A DNA stretch of 64,000 nt from Diadema setosum (Eukaryota > Echinodermata > Echinoidea > Diadematoida > Diadematidae): the NCBI RefSeq assembly GCF_964275005.1, contig NC_092700.1, positions 22,863,674 through 22,927,673 of the forward strand, given 5' to 3'. Position 1 is the first letter of the stretch; each line of letters opens with the position of its first letter. Both the position numbers and the translations under genes were made by a program. This document shows, piece by piece, positions 61,101-64,000 of the stretch. Below the pieces are notes generated by a model that was given only the letters and a program-made list of their open reading frames with translations, had not been told where the DNA came from and did no database searches.

Positions 61101-62723
61101 CCCTGATGTTTGCTGGACTCAGCTCCCTGCTGGCCAACATCGAGCTCTTTGTGAAAATCTTGGAAGACTTTGGAGGTAGAACACTGTTCCAAGTATAAAC
61201 TCACTTGTTTGCTGAAGCCCCATTTTTTAGCCTCAATTTTCTGTAGAACTTCTTCTGAAGTGTTTGTGTGGATATACATGTAAGTTTGTAAGCAAAAGTA
61301 CAAAATCTGTGAATTTCAAGCGGTTTCCAATTCTCAAGCCAAAACTGGATGCAAATGTACTGGGAGTAATTTTTTCCCTTGCTTACTTTGTGTATAGTAT
61401 AGTATAGTGTTATTTATTTATTCATTTATTTATTTGTTTTTTAGTGCTGTAGTTTCAAACTGGGTTTAGTAAAGTGAAAGTCACTCTTGTAATGCATAGC
61501 AAAGCCATCTTCATGATGAGGGATTGTCAGAAGTACATTACCTCTCCCACAATTGATTGTTTTCGAAAACACAAAATCATTTGTTTTGTCACTAATTACA
61601 CAATGTACACTTTCACTTCTGCTTTATTCAGACATCAGTGTTAGGTTGTCATTGTGCCAAAACTGTACATTGTGAATGATATGAATGTTTCTTCTTCAGA
61701 TTGTGTGAAAAAAAGATATGTGTGTATATTTGAAGAGTTTTATTGCAAAATGAGCTAAGCATCATTTTTAATCATTTCAAAGTAATTCCATTAAAATTAA
61801 ACCTTTCCAGTACTACCTCACTTGTGATATAACGAGGAATATTTTAGAATTATGAATAAAATACCCTGTATTTTTTTTTTATAATTTTCTTTGTTTTTAG
61901 CAGCTTTAATCACAAATATCTTAACCTAACAAGGACGGAGTTAGCTCATTTTGTGATAAAACTCTTCAGTTGTTATTCAGTATTAAAGGGAAGGTAAACC
62001 CAAAGAGCAATGTGGATTGAGTGAAAGCAGCAACATTAGTAGAACACATTAGTGAAAGTTTGAGAAAAATCGGACAATCGATGCAAAAGTTATGAATTTT
62101 TAAAGTTTTGGTGTTGGAACCGCTGGATGAGGAGACTACTAGAGGATATGACGTATGAGTGGACAACAATACAAAGAAAATATAAAGGATATTCAACAAA
62201 AATTCACTTTTCTAGAATTATGAAAGAGCAGTGGACCAACCGCTTTCAGAAAGCAGGGGGAATAATTGCTACCCTTAACATATGTCAATATCAAGTTGAT
62301 GGAATTTGTAATTTTCATGAAAAATGGATTTTTGTAGTATTTTCTTTATATTTTCTTGATATTGTAGTCCACTCATACGTCATAACCTCTAGTAGTCTCC
62401 TCATCCAGCGGTTCCACCTTTAAAACTTTAAAAATTCATAACTTTTGCATCGATTGTCCGATTTTCTTCAAACTTTCACTGATGTGTTCTACTAATGTTG
62501 CTGCTTTCACTCAATCCACATTGTTCTTGGGGTTTATCTTCCCTTTAATAATTTATGGATGGCGAAGTGACTTTGAATAAGGATTGGATTCTAGGTGTTT
62601 GAAATGTTCTGATTCTTCTTTGTCTCTGCAGTCAAACGAAAGTTTGCAACCCTACTGTGTTCTACTGCTCTCTTCCTGTTGGGCGTCGGTTCAGCGATTA
62701 ACCTCAACTTCCTCATCAATCAG
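38330..62723 (+). CDS. Prokaryotic-type sodium:solute symporter (NSS/SLC6 superfamily), 3' partial, nine exons, 402 aa seen
   Basis: Exons: 38330-38368, 40180-40324, 44800-44983, 45934-46048, 47505-47706, 50484-50646, 53202-53330, 61039-61175, 62632-62723. All borders are GT-AG, phases agree and no stop occurs; the remaining ~100+ residues lie beyond the window. Segments in order: TM1 with TGNIWRFPRILANN (NSS signature, about residues 30-56); TM2 FLFIWSIPLILIEYGTGRYT; GAFTELIGPKNGWAGAWVAL; TM3 YYCVIVGWCIYYLIFY; TM4-5 with WGVKSIEVV; SMTLPDAVSGVRFMFTPDW; TM6 DAISQNAFDTGAAAGLFVSY; GNFIPIGNNLVSLICGMLTY (TM7); NTGLTFIWFPLLFEQIPGG; TM8 FFIALMFAGLSSLLANIELF; TM9. These match bacterial sodium-dependent transporters as I recall them better than animal SLC6 (NVWRFPYL). 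The TM1 Asn and TM8 Ser-Ser expected at sodium sites are present. The substrate is unknown, probably amino-acid-like. Confidence 0.92.
38436..38528. mobile_element. ~93-bp TTAACCCGTTGAGGAC palindromic MITE, copy 1
   Basis: Starts TTAACCCGTTGAGGACG and ends CGTCCTCAACGGGTTAA. The interior GAGTATACTCGGG is also self-complementary. The TTAA at both ends suggests TTAA target choice. Confidence 0.9.
41964..42050. repeat. Poly-C run and (CA)n tract
   Basis: About 22 C residues followed by CA-rich repeats in intron 2 of the transporter. Poly-G (about 42370), poly-A (about 42727-42752) and other homopolymers occur nearby. Confidence 0.9.
43370..43565. mobile_element. TTAA foldback MITE, collapsed copy
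   Basis: The left arm TTAAAGGACAAGTTCACCTT runs into CAAAAGTTATGAATTTTTG and then a tight hairpin: CCATTGCTGGATGAGAAGACT, four bases, and its complement with one inserted C. The centre present in full 566-bp copies is missing, and the right arm stops early. Confidence 0.75.
43851..43944. mobile_element. TTAACCCGTTGAGGAC MITE, copy 2
   Basis: TTAACCCGTTGAGGACAAGT at the left and CTCCTCAATGGGTTAA at the right, inverted relative to 38436-38528 in its interior. Confidence 0.85.
44400..44779 (+). mobile_element. Probable LINE 3' end with (TTGAAC)n tail
   Basis: The segment ends GAAATAAAACAAACTTGAAC with further CTTGAA repeats. Short tandem 3' tails after an AATAAA-like motif are usual for 5'-truncated non-LTR retroposons. 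The 5' limit is a guess. It stops about 20 bases before the exon at 44800, inside the splice-acceptor region of the transporter gene. Confidence 0.4.
45153..45208. mobile_element. TACTGTATACGCC MITE fragment
   Basis: GATTCGCGAAAATTTAGACT followed by CGCGAAATATATGGCGTATACAGTA, matching one end of the element at 33924-34167. Confidence 0.75.
47973..49260. mobile_element. ~1.3-kb TATGCCTCCGCC element rich in AGGTCA motifs
   Basis: Begins TATGCCTCCGCCACGAAG, followed by a palindromic GTGGTGCCGGAGGCAT and a GTCCGTCC repeat. Ends ATTATGGCGGAGGCATCAG, so short inverted ends ATGCCTCCGCC are present. The body holds three diverged ~130-bp internal repeats with ACGCGATAACTCAAGACTGG-like text, each ending in clustered AGGTCA. 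Elements with this start recur in many marine invertebrate genomes, to my knowledge. No transposase reading frame is present. It lies in intron 5 of the transporter. Confidence 0.8.
49604..50169. mobile_element. TTAA foldback MITE, ~566 bp, copy 2
   Basis: TTAAAGGACAAGTCCACCTT at the left and AAGGTGAACTTGTCCTTTAA at the right, with arms of about 150 bp as at 24074-24639. Lies in intron 5 of the transporter. Confidence 0.9.
50787..50883. mobile_element. TTAACCCGTTGAGGAC MITE, copy 3
   Basis: TTAACCCGTTGAGGACGGTT at the left, ATGGGTTAA at the right, same orientation as 38436-38528. Confidence 0.85.
51443..51488. repeat. (GA)n microsatellite
   Basis: Pure GA dinucleotides, giving a false RERERE open frame. 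Confidence 0.95.
51612..52008. mobile_element. TTAAAGGGATGGTACAG foldback MITE, ~397 bp
   Basis: Left end TTAAAGGGATGGTACAGTTT; right end ACTATACAATCCCTTTAA. Inner arms include TTTGATGAAAATTGG opposed to TTTTCATCAAATTAA and GGCTGAGATATCCAAAA opposed to TTTGGATATCTCAGCC. No coding capacity. Confidence 0.88.
52005..52095. mobile_element. TTAACCCGTTGAGGAC MITE, copy 4, abutting the previous element
   Basis: Begins TTAAGCCGTTGAAGACTAG and ends AAAGGGTTAA. Its first TTAA is also the last TTAA of the element at 51612-52008. Confidence 0.8.
52112..52399. mobile_element. TTAAAGGGATGG MITE, half copy
   Basis: Carries ATATCTCAGCCAATTCAAAA, CTCAGCCAAAACTATG and ATCCCTTTA, matching the right half of 51612-52008. 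The left end is missing. Confidence 0.7.
54144..54308. mobile_element. Nested GGTGTTTCATCAA-type palindromic MITE
   Basis: Left GGGGTGGTTCATCAAGTTTT and right AAACTTTGATGAAACACCC are inverted. Inner arms GCTGACAAGTTGTC and GACAACTTGTCAGC are exact mirrors. Related in plan to 27861-28008. Confidence 0.8.
54533..54643 (-). CDS. Candidate acidic C-terminal exon inside the 5.6-kb transposon
   Basis: The minus strand shows a strong acceptor (TATTTCGGTTTCAG) followed by 36 open codons to TAA: KTSSEAVDLDNSDEDYAP, then a Ser/Asp-rich tail ending DNDAG. A possible partner exon is 58449-58426 (minus), coding MQQPSRTK and followed by GTACCA; the phases match. It may be a relic of the element's own protein with the core lost. 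I do not recognise it, and both exons are short enough to be chance. Confidence 0.3.
   Translation of the reverse strand, partial: KTSSEAVDLDNSDEDYAPDVKDVSDGDSSSSDNDAG
55950..57075. repeat. Iterated GTTCATAACTGTGGACA motif, both orientations
   Basis: Eight or more copies of GTTCATAAC, most followed within about ten bases by GGACA or TCCA, are spread through 1.1 kb in both orientations (near 55958, 56118, 56313, 56490, 56510, 56690, 56860 and 57055). A larger inverted pair, ATCATGGGTACCC at about 55784 and GGGTACCCATGAT at about 57425, brackets the region, suggesting a nested palindromic element. Confidence 0.7.
58147..58182. repeat. (CA)n microsatellite
   Basis: Pure CA dinucleotides inside the 5.6-kb transposon. 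Confidence 0.95.
58992..61038. other. Intron 7 of the transporter, right part; no other gene seen
   Basis: AT-rich DNA with a poly-G tract at about 59534-59573 and an (ATT)n tract at about 60190-60212. No supported exon or recognised element. Confidence 0.6.
61731..61968. mobile_element. TGAAGAGTTTTATTGC palindromic MITE
   Basis: TGAAGAGTTTTATTGCAAAA with TGAGCTAA at the left is mirrored by TTAGCTCATTTTGTGATAAA and ACTCTTCA at the right. It appears related to 5011-5260 through the TGAAGAGTTT terminus and general plan. Confidence 0.75.
61983..62548. mobile_element. TTAA foldback MITE, ~566 bp, diverged copy
   Basis: Ends TTAAAGGGAAGGTAAACCC and GGGTTTATCTTCCCTTTAA. The inner arm text (TTAGTAGAACACATTAGTGA, GACAATCGATGCAAAAGTTA) matches the other foldback copies, while the outer 20 bases differ, so this is a subfamily. 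It ends 83 bases before the transporter exon at 62632. Confidence 0.88.
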
Positions 62724-64000
62724 GTGACCGCAATCATGCCAAAGTCACATGATCTCTCATCTGATCCCTTGGACTTTGGGAAGTCTGCATATCTCACATG
62801 TCAAATGACCATGCACATATCAATGTCACATGACTCTATATTGGCTGGGCTTGTCAATTCTGCATGTGACATCAATTAGGTGGACATGTACATGTTGGTA
62901 TCAGTGATCATACAACTTTGTTTTTGCCTGCGATTAGCAATTCTGCATTTATCATGACCTCATTATGACTGTGTATACATCACACTCTCACAACTGTACA
63001 TAGCATATTATCTGCTTGTGGCTTTGATATGAATGCTGGGTAGTGATACATTCTATTGTGTAAGGTTAGAGTAAAGATTAGGATTAGGGATAGGTTTAGG
63101 GCTAGAGTTTGGGTTAGGGTCAGGGGAAGGGTCTGGGGTAATTGTCCAGGGGGGTAATTGCCCTGGAACCGGTGACCATATTACATGTATTGCTATCACA
63201 TGACTTTGTATTTGACTGGGTTGAACAATCATACATAGAGATTTAGTTTGGTACCATACAAACCATACAATGATATGTAGATTATGTCACTCCATACACT
63301 TTGATAGATTGCTTGGCTTGTCATGCCGTCAATCCCTCGTTTGAGGCGAGTCCCCAACCCCAGTTACCCAAAGTGGGGTGCGTATATTTGTCGTTTGGGA
63401 GTTGGGAGTCGAAGTACTTGTCCATTGCAAATAAACTTTCTGCTCAGGCGTGACAAACCTGGAGGCCAAGACAGGGTTTGATGACTCCAGCAGCTGTCGT
63501 ATTACGTAAGAGCATGATAAGGATATCTGCCTGTGGCAGACCATTCAAAGTGAACTCAATTTTCTCTATCCTTTCTAAAGTTTTCAATTTTATATTCTAT
63601 TGAGAAATTCTATGGTCATCCATTTTACATTTCGAACGAAAAAAATCGACCCGTAAATAACGAAAATACAGGAATAAGAAGGAGAGCATTGCCAGTTTGC
63701 CGGTGCTGACAATGTGCTATTTGGCAGTGAGTTACAACGGGGAGGTGAGACTACCTCCCTGGTTACAATCAGCCTGCTGACTGGATCATTGAGAAAGAGA
63801 GAGAGAGGGAGAGAGAGAGAGAGAGGGGGGGGGGGGGGAGAGCGAGGGGAGAGAGGGAGGGAGAGGGGGAGAGATGGGGGAGGGAGAAGGTGAGAGCAAA
63901 ATGGAATGACAATAGTTCCGGTCACTACAGTACAGGCATGCTCTGTCTGCATACGCTGAATGTCTACACTCACACACACACACACGTACACACACACACA
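62724..64000. other. Transporter intron 9 to the window end; degenerate TTAGGG tract and microsatellites
   Basis: No further transporter exon is found. The segment that should follow, usually opening with a DW.WG-type motif, is absent. Contents include a degenerate GGTTAGGG-like tract at about 63061-63130, a GA/G-rich tract at 63790-63895 and (CA)n from 63969 to the end. Confidence 0.6.

Noticed and set aside
63451-63510. Possible tenth transporter exon after an AG at 63450
   Set aside because: In the required phase it reads one codon and then TGA, and no frame resembles TM10 of the family.
63329-63544. 71-aa minus-strand open frame
   Set aside because: No recognisable domain; it lies within the transporter intron.
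1-64000. CRISPR arrays, rRNA genes, bacterial operon signals
   Set aside because: None is present. The spliced genes and repeat types are eukaryotic.

Overview
The window looks like nuclear DNA of a marine deuterostome, most likely an echinoderm and probably a sea urchin. The reasons are AT-rich introns full of microsatellites and short palindromic transposons, short exons with GT-AG borders, and repeat ends (TTAAAGGACAAG, TTAACCCGTTGAGGAC, TATGCCTCCGCC) that I associate with sea-urchin and related genomes. That assignment is from memory, not from a search.

Four genes are supported by chained splice sites and continuous reading phase. (1) At 7131-7268 (+) lies the last exon of a NOSE RESISTANT TO FLUOXETINE (NRF-6)-like acyltransferase whose other exons I cannot find in the window. 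(2) At 11932-26171 (+) lies a complete 16-exon NRF-6-like gene encoding 846 aa: signal peptide, cysteine-bearing extracellular NRF domain, one membrane helix, a long acidic loop, then a multi-helix acyltransferase-3 domain. Genes 1 and 2 end in homologous 45-residue exons (26 of 45 identical), so they are tandem paralogs. (3) At 31174-36154 (-) lies a six-exon gene for a 174-aa charged, helix-rich protein that I do not recognise. (4) At 38330-62723 (+) lie nine exons (402 aa, no stop reached) of a sodium:neurotransmitter-symporter family transporter. Its sequence is of the prokaryotic NSS type rather than the usual animal SLC6 type. Genes 3 and 4 are head to head, sharing about 2.2 kb between their start codons.

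Layout: 1-7130 holds a decayed C2H2 zinc-finger fossil, dispersed repeats and microsatellites. 7131-8270 holds the orphan terminal exon, followed by a tandem array of a palindromic ~180-bp unit in its presumed 3' UTR. 8270-11900 is mostly low-complexity DNA. 11932-26710 is the NRF-6-like gene, whose introns carry a Penelope-like fragment, a 566-bp foldback element and a tRNA-derived SINE. 26710-31010 is intergenic and includes a clean hAT MITE. 31011-36154 is the small minus-strand gene. 36155-38329 is the putative bidirectional promoter. 38330 to the end is the transporter gene. Its introns hold a 1.3-kb element packed with AGGTCA half-sites, several TTAA-bordered MITE families, and a 5.6-kb inverted-repeat transposon with subterminal TACGAGG repeats and an internal iterated GTTCATAAC motif.

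The genes do not form an obvious pathway. The NRF-6-like protein is expected in a membrane acting on lipid or acyl substrates, and the transporter at a membrane moving amino-acid-like solutes with sodium. The most unusual items are the prokaryotic-type transporter in a fully spliced animal gene, the 5.6-kb transposon, and a MITE insertion preserved next to its own duplicated empty site.
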